Source of the DNA: Prunus persica
Taxonomy: Eukaryota > Streptophyta > Magnoliopsida > Rosales > Rosaceae
Direction of reading: 5' to 3'
Assembly: GCF_000346465.2 (NCBI RefSeq)
Contig: NC_034011.1
Coordinates: 12,479,634-12,543,633, forward strand
DNA: 64,000 bases
The notes beneath the pieces were generated by a model. It was not told the DNA's origin and did no database searches. It was given only the letters and a program-made list of their open reading frames with translations. Made by a program: the position numbers and the translations under genes. Shown here piece after piece: positions 39,331 to 49,151 of the stretch. Numbering within the stretch: position 1 is the stretch's first letter; each line of letters begins with the position of its first letter.

Positions 39331-40619
39331 CCCAGCCCAGCACACAAGCCCCACTCATCTGCACTATTGATCACAGCCCTACATGGATGGACCCCATCCT
39401 CCAGTTCTTACAGAACCAAACACTACCGGCTAATCCGGCAGAAGCACGACTCGTTCGCCATCGCTCCGCCCGTTACTTGATCATTAACGGCTCCTTATAC
39501 AAGCGTGGTTTCAGCCTTCCTTACCTTCGATGCCTGACTCCAGAGGAGGGTCACTATGTCCTCCGAGAAATCCATGAAGGCATCTGCGGCAACCACTCGG
39601 GCGCACGCTCGCTAGCCCATAAGGCAATCCGCCAAGGATACTTCTGGCCTTCACTCCACACTGACGCCCAGGCCTTCACCCAGAAATGCGACAAGTGTCA
39701 GCGATTTGCCAACATCCCACAACTCCCGGCTGAACCGTTGACTGCCATGGTCAGCCCTTGGCCATTTGCCCAATGGGGACTGGATCTCATTGGACCGATG
39801 CCAGAGGGCAAGGGCCAAGTCAAGTATGCAGTTGTGGCCGTGGACTACTTCACCAAGTGGGCTGAGGCCGAGGCCTTGGCCACCATCACTGCGGCTCGCA
39901 TCGAATCCTTTGTGTGGCAAAACATTGTATGTCGCTTCGGCATCCCCAACTCCATTGTCACCGACAATGGCCGGCAATTTGACAACGCCAAATTCAAACA
40001 ATTTTGTTCCAACCTCAAGATTCGTCTGTGTTTCGCCTCCCCAGCCCATCCTCAGTCCAATGGCCAGGTCGAAGCCGTGAACAAAATCATCAAGAAGACC
40101 CTCAAGACAAAACTTGATAAAGCCAAGGGCTGCTGGCCAGAACTACTCCCAGAAGTACTCTGGTCTTACCGCACCACCTTCCGCACATCCACGGGTGAAA
40201 CGCCGTTCTCCCTATCATTGGGAACCGAGGCCGTGGCTCCGGTAGAGATTGGCCAGCCCACATACCGAACCTCCACTTACGATGCCACGGCCAATGACGA
40301 GCAGTTGGCCCTCAACCTCGACTTCATTGAGGAACTCCGGGACCAATCGAGCATGCGCAATGCCGCGTACAAGCAACGCATCGCCAAATACTATGACTCC
40401 CGAGTCAAGCCCCGTGCTTTCAAAATGGGGGACTGGGTCATGCGCAAGGTTTCCTTGGCTACCAAAAATCCTAACGAAGGTACCCTCGGCCCTACATGGG
40501 AAGGTCCTTACGAGATTATCAAAATCTGCCGCCCCGGCACTTATCAGCTTCGTGATTCCACAGGCAAGACGCTGCCTCACCCGTGGAATGCTGACCACCT
40601 CAAGTATTATTACAAGTAA
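39331..40619 (+). CDS. int: Integrase of the Tat element
   Basis: It is open in the RNase H frame down to TAA at 40617-40619. An N-terminal zinc-binding module shows His pairs in REIHEGICGNHSGARSLAH and Cys pairs in CDKCQRF. The catalytic core has Asp in WGLDLIGPMPEG, Asp in SIVTDNGRQF and Glu in SNGQVEAVNKII, the D,D(35)E pattern. The C-terminus has FKMGDWVMRKV and GPTWEGPYEIIKICRPGTY (GPF/Y-like) and ends soon after HPWNADHLKYYYK with no chromodomain, as expected for Tat. It would insert the cDNA and make the 5-bp duplication. The domain looks intact, but would normally be produced only as part of a polyprotein that is broken upstream. Confidence 0.92.
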
Positions 40620-40946
40620 ACATATCTAGACCCTAGGACAATACTTTGGTCTTGATTCTTTACTGTAAGGTAGAAGCAAGGTATCTAGACCCTAGACCAC
40701 TTGTACCTTCTGCCTTTCGGCACCTATTTAAATGAAATGCCTGACTCAGGCTCATTCTCATGAACTCACATTGTTATCATTTTTCACACAATTGATATCA
40801 AGCTAAGTTCATATCATAAATAAAAACAGCCTTGCTCCAGGCAAGGACAAATGTTCATACATAACCAAAATAAACAAAACAAACAAGTGTTCCAACACAA
40901 TCACTAGAGTACAAAATAGCTATAACACATCACGAAGGCAACGCCT

Positions 40947-42973
40947 TCAGGACTCGGTCGAAGGGGCATCCTCAGTAGCCGGCTCAGCCTCTGGTGTCGG
41001 GGCGCTAGCGTCAGCAGGAGGGGTCTGTGCAGGAGGCTCGCCACTGGTGTCAAAGTTAATCTCCACCGAGGGGTTGAACCTAACCAACCTATCTTCCCAG
41101 CGAAGCTGCTCATCAACCAGTCGGTCCATGATATAGCTCTTCAGCTTCTCCGAGGATCAGAAGGACTCAATCGCCTCGACTCGGGCAGCAGCCACCTCCT
41201 CGGCCTTCGACCTCTTCAGCTCATCCACCTCATTGGCCAGGGCCGCCTTTTGCACCAGCAAGGCGTTCTTCTCTCGGATGGCCTCCTGCGCCTCCGCCAC
41301 TTTGCTCTTGGCTTGTTCATCCCGCCTCTTCAGCCTCTGGATCTCCTTGTCAGCCTTGGCCATGCTGACGTACATCTCGCCAAAGGCCTGGAAAACAAAA
41401 ACCATACTAGTCAATCCACACATAAATATTCCAACACAAATACATTCAAAAAGGGGCCTAAACACTTACATAGGCAGAGGTGAGGATCGTCTTTTGGGCC
41501 CAGTCAATGAAGGAAGAAGCTGGAGTCCTCGCCAGAGCCTCAGGGTCGCTCTTCACGCCTTCCAGGAAGACGTTCACTAAAGGCACCTCCTGCCGGTGCA
41601 TAGCCAGGTTGACCTCCTTCTTCTGCTGGCGTAGCCTGCCGAAGTCTACCTTCTCTACCCCTTCAGCGAACACGTCCTCCATGCCGAAGGGTAGCTTCGG
41701 CGGTGCCTGCAGATCAAAAGGCGGAAGTCTCGGCCCTGACCCCATCACACGCTGATGCGCCTCCTCCAAGGCTTTCCTTTTCCCCAGCACGTCCGCGACC
41801 CGACCTTCATCATCATCCCTGGGTCGTTTTCCAGCACTCTTCTCAGCTTTCTTGGCACGAGACTCCCTCAGCCGCTTCTGCATCTCGGCCTCATCAATGT
41901 CTACGGCCACCTTCGTGCTCCCCCTTATGATGCCAGCCACTGTCAAAACAAACAAAGCAATTCTATTACTCAAACTCGCAAAGGTTCAACACACAACAAA
42001 AAGATAACCCAGGTACTTACTTCCTTGCAGCAGTCCAGACTCAAACAAATTCTTCTGCGTGACTAGGTTCCCGCACTCACGCTCAGTCTCTGATAGCTGC
42101 GCCCTCACCCACTCAACCTCGTCTTCTTGCTCCTTGGAGATAGGGCCCCACTTCACTGAACCTGCATCAAGAGTTAGAAACTACTTAGCCATTTACACTG
42201 GCACAAAAAAAAATACAGAACTGAAAATAGGAGCCAAGACAACACAATCAGGCATTGGACAATCTTAAGGGATGGGGCCAAGGACCTATAGACTGGAAGT
42301 GGGTAGGAATGTGCTGGACAACGCTCTTCCCTGGAGGACTCTCCCAGTCCCCGTAGGCCATGCACCACCTGTTCCTCCAGGACTTTTGCGTAGTGGGCTT
42401 GTGTCCAATAAAATAGCCTCTCTCCTTCGCCTTTCGGCAATTCGCCTGTACCCAGCCAAAATTCCCCTGCTGCTTCGAAATGGAGTACAAGTACATGAAT
42501 TGCTCAAACGTTGGCTCCCCTAACCCAGCCAACCACCAGGCAATATACACCCCATGAAGAAGAATCCAAAAGTTGGGATTATACTGCCCCGGTGCATACC
42601 CCAACTTGGCCAACATCATCTGAACCCACGGATGAAACGGCAGTCTGAAGCCGTGCCGATACATATCTGTAAAAATCATCACGGAGCCATCCGAGGGATA
42701 TCTGACTACATCGGCCTCAGTGGGTAACCTCAGGCCCACATAGGCTGGCACACAAAAATCTGTTCGTAGCTGGGCCAATTTCGCCTCTGTAAGTGTATTC
42801 CGCCTCGGCAACGGGACACCAACCCAGATGTCTAATCCCTCTGATGCTGAAGCCACGGCTATACCCACAGACCCTGATGGTGATGCCTGGTTGCTCAAAC
42901 CCACTTCTTGCGTTTGAGGCAAGGCTAGAACCCGATTTGCTATAGCCTCTAACTCTATATAATTTCTCTGCAT
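40947..42973 (-). pseudogene. Reverse-strand spliced gene inside the Tat element (gypsy-type transposon protein)
   Basis: Four exons can be read on the minus strand: 42973-42286, 42161-42021, 41939-41470 and 41387-40947. Introns 2 and 3 have GTAAGT donors and all three have CAG acceptors; intron 1 has a weaker GTCCTT donor. The frame is kept at every junction. Exon 1 contains IFTDMYRHGFRLPFHPWVQM and AKLGYAPGQYNPNFWILLHG, resembling the Pfam 'putative gypsy type transposon' family (PF04195); exons 3-4 are charged and coiled-coil-like (KADKEIQRLKRRDEQAKSKV). Such antisense ORFs are known between integrase and 3' LTR in Tat elements (Grande, RIRE2, Retand); their role is unknown. Here TGA at 41157-41159 interrupts exon 4, whose frame continues to TGA at 40947-40949. 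ATG at 42973 is the first in this frame after an upstream stop. Confidence 0.75.
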
Positions 42974-42977
42974 CTCC

Positions 42978-43190
42978 CTATATGCAGCCGACTGACCCAG
43001 AGTCTACTGATGGCTCAACCCTCTCACCCCCAGGCCCTATCATCCTACTTTCTATAGTGCCTTCTACCAGACCCTCTGTCTCTGAACTCTCCTCTTCAGA
43101 ACATATATACTGGCTGGGCTCTTCACTCTCAGTATCATCCCCGCCAAAGGCAGGGGGGTCAAGACTTTCCCTATTAGAACTTTCAGACAT
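42978..43190 (-). pseudogene. Probable N-terminal part of the antisense gene, out of frame
   Basis: 71 codons from MSESSNRESLDPPAF, rich in Ser, Glu and Asp (DDTESEEPSQYICSEEESSE). It ends four bases before the ATG of the larger antisense exon and is one frame away. A single-base indel, or an unrecognised short intron, would explain the break. Its position and acidic composition fit the N-terminus of the same protein; this is inference. Confidence 0.5.
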
Positions 43191-43577
43191 CTACAAGTAT
43201 GGAAAAACAAGAAAAAGGAACTAAATGCACATGCAGAGAGGATCGAACCACAACAACAGAAATTTGCCAAATCTTCATGCCAGGCAAGAATTCTACATGT
43301 TCATACATATGTTCAACATGTTCATCATGTTCATGCTCATGTTCAACGTGTTCTTCCTAACCTTCAACATGTTCATGCAAAACAAGACATTTCAATTCAA
43401 AAGTTCAAGCGAAATAAGGTCTAACCTTGTTCGTACCACCACGTACAAGTCGCCGGAAATCACCTCCGCCACAAGCACCACCACAAAACCTTCGCCGGAA
43501 ATCTCTTCTCCTCCTCCTCAAATTCTCACAATTTTTCTCAACTCAAGCCAAGTGTGATGCCTTCACCACCCAAGTTC

Positions 43578-43588
43578 CTATTAAATAG
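43578..43588 (-). promoter_or_regulatory. Possible TATA element of the antisense gene
   Basis: CTATTAAATAG (CTATTTAATAG on the minus strand) is nearly palindromic and lies about 390 bp upstream of the first antisense ATG at 43190. The upstream tract is C/T-rich on the plus strand. It is the best TATA-like site I see there; no other support. Confidence 0.3.
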
Positions 43589-43739
43589 CCAACTAAGGGT
43601 ACCACGCCTCGTTTCACGAGCAAACCCTAGCACCCTTTCATATTCCCTCCTAAATCCCTTGTACCTACACACAATTTGAAATTCAATTTTCAAACTACAC
43701 AATAAACCAAAAAAACAAAAAAAAAAAATTTAGGGAAAT

Positions 43740-45283
43740 AGGGGCCTTGCCGAACGGCAAGGCCCGTGCAAAAACAAAATGGAGGCCCTCAAAATTCCAA
43801 GTGTGCTAGCCTACTTCATAAGCCCAATCTTAGTACAAGGCTAGGGCCCAAAATTGTCCAAGGCCAAGACCCAAATTTTATCAAGGCACCCAAGTCTCAT
43901 TTCAAAAGATCATATAGCTGGGCTCGCCGAATGGCAAGACCCTGGCAGCAACAAATGGACTCACCTGCCGAATGGACTGTTTAGCTCGCGAGGCTAAGCG
44001 ACAGCACAAACACCCAGCTATTTTTTGGCCCAGCTATTTTCGGCCAAACTACTCTCCACACCCAGCTATTTTTCGGCCCAGCTCGTGAAGACCACTCGTC
44101 CAGCTAGGCCCAATCACCCTTGCCGAAGCGTGAACACAGCCAACACACTACCTCGGACAGCACAGCCTCGCTGCGCCTGCCGAAACAACAGCCCAGCCCC
44201 TTCGTCCGAACGGCAAGATCAGTCGCAGCTCCACTTCGATCTCCGCAGCACCTCAACCACACCTCGGCCAGACCCTGCCGATTGGCACAGCACCACGCCT
44301 GCCGAATCAGCTGCCGCGCCCACTGCCGAAGCAAAGCTGCAACGCCCAGCCCCTCGGACAGCACTCCCTGTCGAAGGACAGCCCAGCTGCCGAAGCAACA
44401 CCCCGATGCTTTGCCCAAAGCCTTGATCAACAACAAAGAAAAACCGTGGCCAAGACCTGCCGAACGGCAAGGGCTAGCCACTCGGATTTTCCCAACAAAA
44501 CCAAAACTTACTCCAGCTGCCCAGCTGCCCAGCTGCCGAAGAAAAACTGCCGAAGGACCCAGCCCACACAAACTGCTCACACAAACTGCCGAAGTCGACT
44601 TGCCTCGCCCGAGTCCTTGCCGAAGCCCAAGGCTCGGCCTCCTGTCCAAAGTCGATTTCTAATTCCAGCCACGAAGACCCTTGCCTGCTGAAGACGAGGA
44701 CGACTCAAAAATTATGCCCAAACCAAGCAACCAAGGAGCCCCTGCCGAACGGCAAGAGCTGTTCAGAAATTTTTTGTGCTCACCCGACTGCCCTTCTAGA
44801 ACCTGCCGCTGCTTTGCCCTTCAGAAATCTGGCTGATGTCCCCCCTTTTTCCAAATAGACCTTGCCGAACGGTAGGTCTTATTTGAAGGAAGACTCGCAC
44901 CCCTCATTTTAAACCCTAGCCTTCTTACATGCCGAAGCCCATCTCAAGCCCTTCATACTTGCCGAAAGCCCAATCCAAGCCAAGCCTTCAATCTCTATCC
45001 ACATGGCCCGGCCGTGACAAAAAATTAAATTGTGTATATGTGTGTGGCTAGACCCTTGCCGAACGGCAAGGGCCATGGAGATTTTGTGGAGAGTTCAACA
45101 TTTTCAAGGCCTAGCTCCCAAGCTTTAAAAAACAAAAAAAAACAAAAAACAAAAAAAAAAAAACAAAAAACAAAAAACAAAAAAAAAAACAAAAAAAAAA
45201 ATTTTGGCTAGACCCTTACCGAACGGCAAGGGCCATGGAGATTTTGTGGAGGGTCCAAAAATTCCAAATGGCCCGGCCATTCC

Positions 45284-45323
<40 letters not shown>

Positions 45324-45360
45324 AGCTAGACCCTTGCCGAACGGCAGGAGCCATGAAAGA
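43740..45360 (+). repeat. Dispersed hairpin motif CTTGCCGAACGGCAAG in the Tat 3' spacer
   Basis: A 16-bp near-perfect inverted repeat (7-bp arms, AA loop) occurs at about 43746, 44456, 44741, 44861, 45055, 45215 and 45333. Decayed copies lie near 43924 and 44207, and many half sites GCCGAA occur between. Around 45046 and 45206 a longer unit (GGCTAGACCCTT before it and GGGCCATGGAGATTTTG after it) is duplicated at an offset of 160 bp. The spacer between the antisense gene and the 3' LTR is otherwise non-coding. Confidence 0.8.
45127..45323 (+). repeat. A-rich low-complexity tracts
   Basis: Two runs of A with occasional C (about 45127-45200 and 45285-45320) lie between copies of the hairpin unit. 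They are simple sequence in the Tat 3' spacer, prone to slippage, so their lengths are uncertain. Confidence 0.9.
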
Positions 45361-45610
45361 ATTGGAGTCTCCAAAATTTTCAAAGTACCCGGCTCCCCCG
45401 AAGGTCTGGCTCCCCTAGGGACCCAGCTCCCATCCTATCTGCAACATGCCCAAGTACCCAGGTACCCAGCTACCATGTGTTGACGCAACTCCTAGCTTGC
45501 CAACTTGGGGGACTAGGGAGTGCCCTGCGGCTCCCAATGAAGCTGGAATGCTCGGTTACAATTACAAAAACTCACAAGTTCCCAACCCAGAAGTTACTTC
45601 TCGACCGCGA

Positions 45611-45624
45611 ACTTAGGGGACTAC
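45611..45624 (+). promoter_or_regulatory. Polypurine tract region before the 3' LTR
   Basis: ACTTAGGGGACTAC directly precedes the 3' LTR. The AGGGGA core is the likely plus-strand primer site for reverse transcription. It is short, with a few pyrimidines before the LTR, as in many plant gypsy elements. Confidence 0.6.
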
Positions 45625-46130
45625 TGTTTACACCATAATGAACCGAGCAGACCCAGCATCAAAGCGACTAGCACCAAGGCAGCCACGCCTTCTCCCATGC
45701 CGAAGGAAGACACACTTCCGAGGTGCCAGACACCTGCCGAAGCTCTCAACTGCCAAACCTAATCTCCAGGACACGTGTCGTCACCACAACGGCTTGCACA
45801 AAGTCCCACATTGGAACTTTGTGCAAAGCTCCCACTTTCACTTCCCTATAAATAGGGAACAGTACCCAGGTAAAACGAGGAACTACTCTCCCACTTTTAC
45901 TGTTACTCTGCCAGAATTACTACTTGTAACTGACTCAGGCATCGGAGAGCCTTCGACCGGCACCACACCGGTGTCTGAAGCTTAACGATTGCTTCTCCTC
46001 TTTTTACCTTCTACAGGTCTCTCACCAACCCATTTCACCAAGGGCTTCAGCCTTCTTCTCTGCTGAAGACTCAGCACATCTAATCACTAAGTTGCACTCA
46101 ATATTGGCCGGGCCATTTTGAGCATCAACA
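45625..46130 (+). repeat. 3' LTR of the Tat element
   Basis: 506 bp, the same length as the 5' LTR, from TGTTTACACC to AGCATCAACA. I see five differences from the 5' LTR (near 45687, 45749, 45759, 45956 and 45975), all C/T or G/A transitions. It is followed by the target duplication ATTTC. Confidence 0.95.
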
Positions 46131-46181
46131 ATTTCTATATTTTACTTGTGCGGATTGTGCGCTTACAATAATTTCACAACA
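46131..46181 (+). mobile_element. Right end of the older split LTR remnant
   Basis: Resumes after the Tat insertion and ends in TTTCACAACA, a typical LTR 3' terminus. Together with about 34420-34960 it would form an LTR of about 590 bp. No target duplication of this older element could be identified. Confidence 0.45.
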
Positions 46182-47140
46182 CCTTGCCTAGATGGGGACT
46201 AAAGTACAAAACCAAATTGTACGGCTACCACAAGCCTGTGAAACTGCTTCAAATATGCTCAAAATGATTGGTGGATTAACATCCCTACTGTATGAAAAGT
46301 GTGAGGAAGCGAGGACCAAAATCTCGGCATTGAGAAATGCAAAGATTCGTGTCTAATATGGTTGGCTTCATCCTTTAAAAAGTGCAAGGAATATAATTGT
46401 TGTAATGTTTGGCTCTTGTGTTAGATAAAAAAAACATTGAAGATAGGGTTAGGCTAGATTAAGTGTGAATCTTGAGCACAAAGTCTTCCTTTGTTTAAGT
46501 TAAATACGTAAAATCATATGTATGGGTCAGTTGGATAACATTTTTTTAAATTCTGTTTTCCAAAAGTATTAATACATTGTGTAAACGTATCAAAATCCAT
46601 TTGGCGTCAGTTTTTAAATACTTTGTCAGATGTCTTTATTCCATTGCTATATTTGAGGTGAAGAAGCATGTGGTTTATTATATTTGGTAATGACTATGTT
46701 TATTTGTTTATTTTATTTTATGTTTATTTTATGTGAAGAAGCATGTGGTCAGTTGGACAATGCGTTTTGAACAACTTTTTTTGTCACCCTTGAAGACAAC
46801 AAAACCTCAGAAGATGGTATCAATTTCAAGTGCTCCCAAGTTTTAAGGTTTCCCATACTAATTTATTAACTTTATGTTTTTTTTTTTCTATTTTTTTGGA
46901 AGTATCATAAATATATATTTAAAAATTGGCTTGGCTTCAAAAGCTCCAAAATGTAGAGGTAGAAAATGTATTGCGCATTCTCAACCCAGTGAGGAAGACA
47001 CGAAGATGAGGTCTCGTGTAAGTGCCAATTTGAAATGATGATGATGATGTACCACCAGGATTACAAGTGGTAGCAGATTTTCGTCGTCCTTGGCCATTAC
47101 AAGAAACTAAGAGTTTCAACAAGAATTAAAATAGGAGGTG
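46182..47140. other. Non-coding, nothing recognised
   Basis: AT-rich sequence with only short frames, no known domain, RNA gene or clear repeat ends. A T-rich run is at about 46877-46905. Confidence 0.6.
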
Positions 47141-47496
47141 ATACGGAGCGGCTGGGTTCTGCGCCAAGGAGGCGAGTTGATTGGGCAATACGGCGGTGCT
47201 GGGTGATTCGCAGCGGAGGTGGCTTTTTCAGGTCGATGCTGCGGATGCTGCAACGTTGGGTTCGTGCGGTGGCGTCGAGGATAATTCGCTTTAGAGTTTT
47301 CCCTTATTTTCTGAACTTGACTATAGTGCCAAGAAGAAGAATACTATTTGATTTAATGTTGTTGTGTTTTATTCATCTCACAAAGAGGAATATATATACG
47401 TAAGATTACAAACTTAATTCTACTATCACACACAGGACTATACTAGAAAACCTAATAGTATAAGAAATTACCTAAAATATAATACAAAAGTCAACA
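47141..47496 (-). mobile_element. Possible LTR fragment, reverse orientation
   Basis: On the minus strand it starts TGTTGACTTTTG (from 47496), and has a TATATATA-like box near 47395 and AATAAA near 47373, a layout like a Copia LTR. The other boundary and a target duplication were not found, so this is tentative. The GC-rich segment 47141-47290 may be flank. Confidence 0.3.
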
Positions 47497-48584
47497 GTAG
47501 CTACCATCATATATGTGCTCTCCTTGTAAATTTCAAAGAGACTATAGAAGCCCATGAGCATTCGATGATGCAAGTACTATTTGGACATAATGCAGTATCC
47601 CATGGCTAGCTAGAATCACATAATCTAAGAGTGCATCATGAGAACTTATATGCTGCACAAAATAGAAAGAAAATCTATCTAGATAATGTAGGTGGTGTTG
47701 GAATTTGCATCTCAACCTACACTGAAACACTGAACATAAATGTAGAGAGGAAGTGTTCTAAGAAGGACAATTGAATATGAAAAACATAGGAGCATTTTTT
47801 TTCTTCTCTCGGCTGCTCTCTTTCATTTGGAGGATACTCTCTCTCTCTCTCTCTCTCTTCATTTCTTATTCTAGATTTGGAGGAGGAGACTTATTATTCT
47901 CCATCTCTCTTATTTATACGGTTGGGCCTTCTGAGAATTGTTCGAGCGTAACTATCTTTGACAAGTTGGTTAAGATTGATGGTTCAAATTGCATTTAATG
48001 CGGTTGCTACTCCTTCTCCCTTTGCCACTTGACGTTTTCCAGTTGTCGAAGTCAAACTCTGGATTTTAGCTTGGACTTGGAGCATGAGCATCTCTCCTTT
48101 AACATGGTAAAGACCTGTTTGAAAAATAATCAACGGTCTTTTCTTGAAAGTCGTCAGATAAAATGGGCTAAAATGACTTTGGGTCATAATTCCGGGTATT
48201 TAATTTTGTTAATTTGAACAACCCAATGCCCAATTGGGCCAAAGAACCCCTTAATTTTTATTTTGGACTCAAACAGTTGACTAAAAATCCACCCATTATT
48301 TTGGGCCAAAGAACCCCTTAATTTTTATTTCTTGGTTTTAACTAGTGGGATATAAAGAAGAATCAAGGGAGAGAAACAGAGGTATTGAATATTTCTTAGT
48401 TTTGATATTGTTTCTTTTCTTTTTTTCTTCTGCATTTTTCTTAGTTGTATTGATTTGCTTTTGGTATTTTATTTCCTATTGTTTTCTAACTGTCCCTGCT
48501 TAAGAAAATGGTATGGTTTCGTAGATTATGGATCTCATGGAGAAAATTGGGATGCAAAATTTGTACATAAGCAATTGTGTTTAT
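47497..48584. other. Non-coding region with simple repeats
   Basis: No gene recognised. It contains a CT microsatellite (about 47838-47859) and a 30-bp exact direct repeat (TTGGGCCAAAGAACCCCTTA and the ten following bases) at 48234 and 48301. Ends with TTTAT (48580-48584), the left target duplication of the TRIM that follows. Confidence 0.7.
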
Positions 48585-49151
48585 TGTTGAAGAATACACG
48601 AGTCCCAATCGGAAACTTAACAAATAGCATGTTCCATATAATGAATGGCTCTACTCCTAATAAAATCAAGACCTTTTGTATAAAACCTCACACCTGGTGG
48701 TTAAGTTGGGGACAATATCGATGTTGCTAGTTGTGGGCCACAAGTCCGTCCCTCTAAAATCTTTACATGGTATCAGAGCGGATCTGTTCACTGGGCCCAA
48801 TTAAACCAAAATCAAACAAACTCAAACCAAACAAAAACCCCCAAATTGAACCAAAATTAAACAAACCCAAAATGGAGAAAAGGGAAAAAAGACAAAAACA
48901 GATGTGGAATTTGTTGCAAATGTGGTCCACAAAAAAAGTGGTCCCACGTGAAGAGGATTGTTGAATAATACACAAGTCCCACATCGGAAACTTAACAAAA
49001 TAGAAAGTCTCATATGATAAATGGTTCCACTCCTAATAATATCAAGACCTTTTGTATAAAACCCCACACTTGCTAAACAAGTGATTAAGTTGGGAATAAT
49101 ATCGATGTTCTTAGTTGTGAGTCAAGAGTCCATTCCTCTGAAATCTTAACA
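48585..49151 (+). mobile_element. Complete TRIM (miniature LTR retrotransposon), TSD TTTAT
   Basis: Two short LTRs (48585-48767, 183 bp; 48959-49151, 193 bp) each start TGTTGAA and end TTTACA or TTAACA. They share AACTTAACAAA, TCAAGACCTTTTGTATAAAA and AATATCGATGTT. The left LTR is followed at once by TGGTATCAGAGC (48768-48779), the initiator tRNA-Met primer site. The internal part is 191 bp and non-coding, ending in GTGAAGAGGAT as a purine tract. Perfect TTTAT duplications flank it (48580-48584 and 49152-49156). It must have moved with proteins from another element. The LTRs differ at many sites, so it is older than the Tat insertion. I do not see the 5S-like promoter of Cassandra, so it is another TRIM family. 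Confidence 0.93.

Larger units (their letters stand above)
34961..46130 (+). mobile_element. Full-length Ty3/gypsy Tat-lineage retrotransposon, non-autonomous
   Basis: It is 11,170 bp with two 506-bp LTRs (34961-35466 and 45625-46130), flanked by perfect ATTTC duplications (34956-34960 and 46131-46135). Order inside: primer-binding site, gag, protease, partial RT, RNase H, integrase, a reverse-strand gene, hairpin- and A-rich spacer, purine tract, 3' LTR. A second RNase H before integrase, no chromodomain after it, and a reverse-strand ORF near the 3' end are all known Tat-lineage features. By eye the LTRs differ at about five positions (about 1%), all transitions, so insertion is recent. An RT deletion, one -1 frame break and in-frame stops mean it could move only with proteins from a relative. 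Confidence 0.95.

Noticed and set aside
44025..44662. Open frames of 130-180 codons on both strands in the Tat 3' spacer
   Set aside because: They arise from GC-rich, GCCGAA-rich repeats; products are Ala/Pro/Arg or Leu/Gly biased and overlap in all frames.
48585..49151. Cassandra-type TRIM
   Set aside because: No 5S rRNA-like promoter block (A box, C box) is visible in its LTRs.
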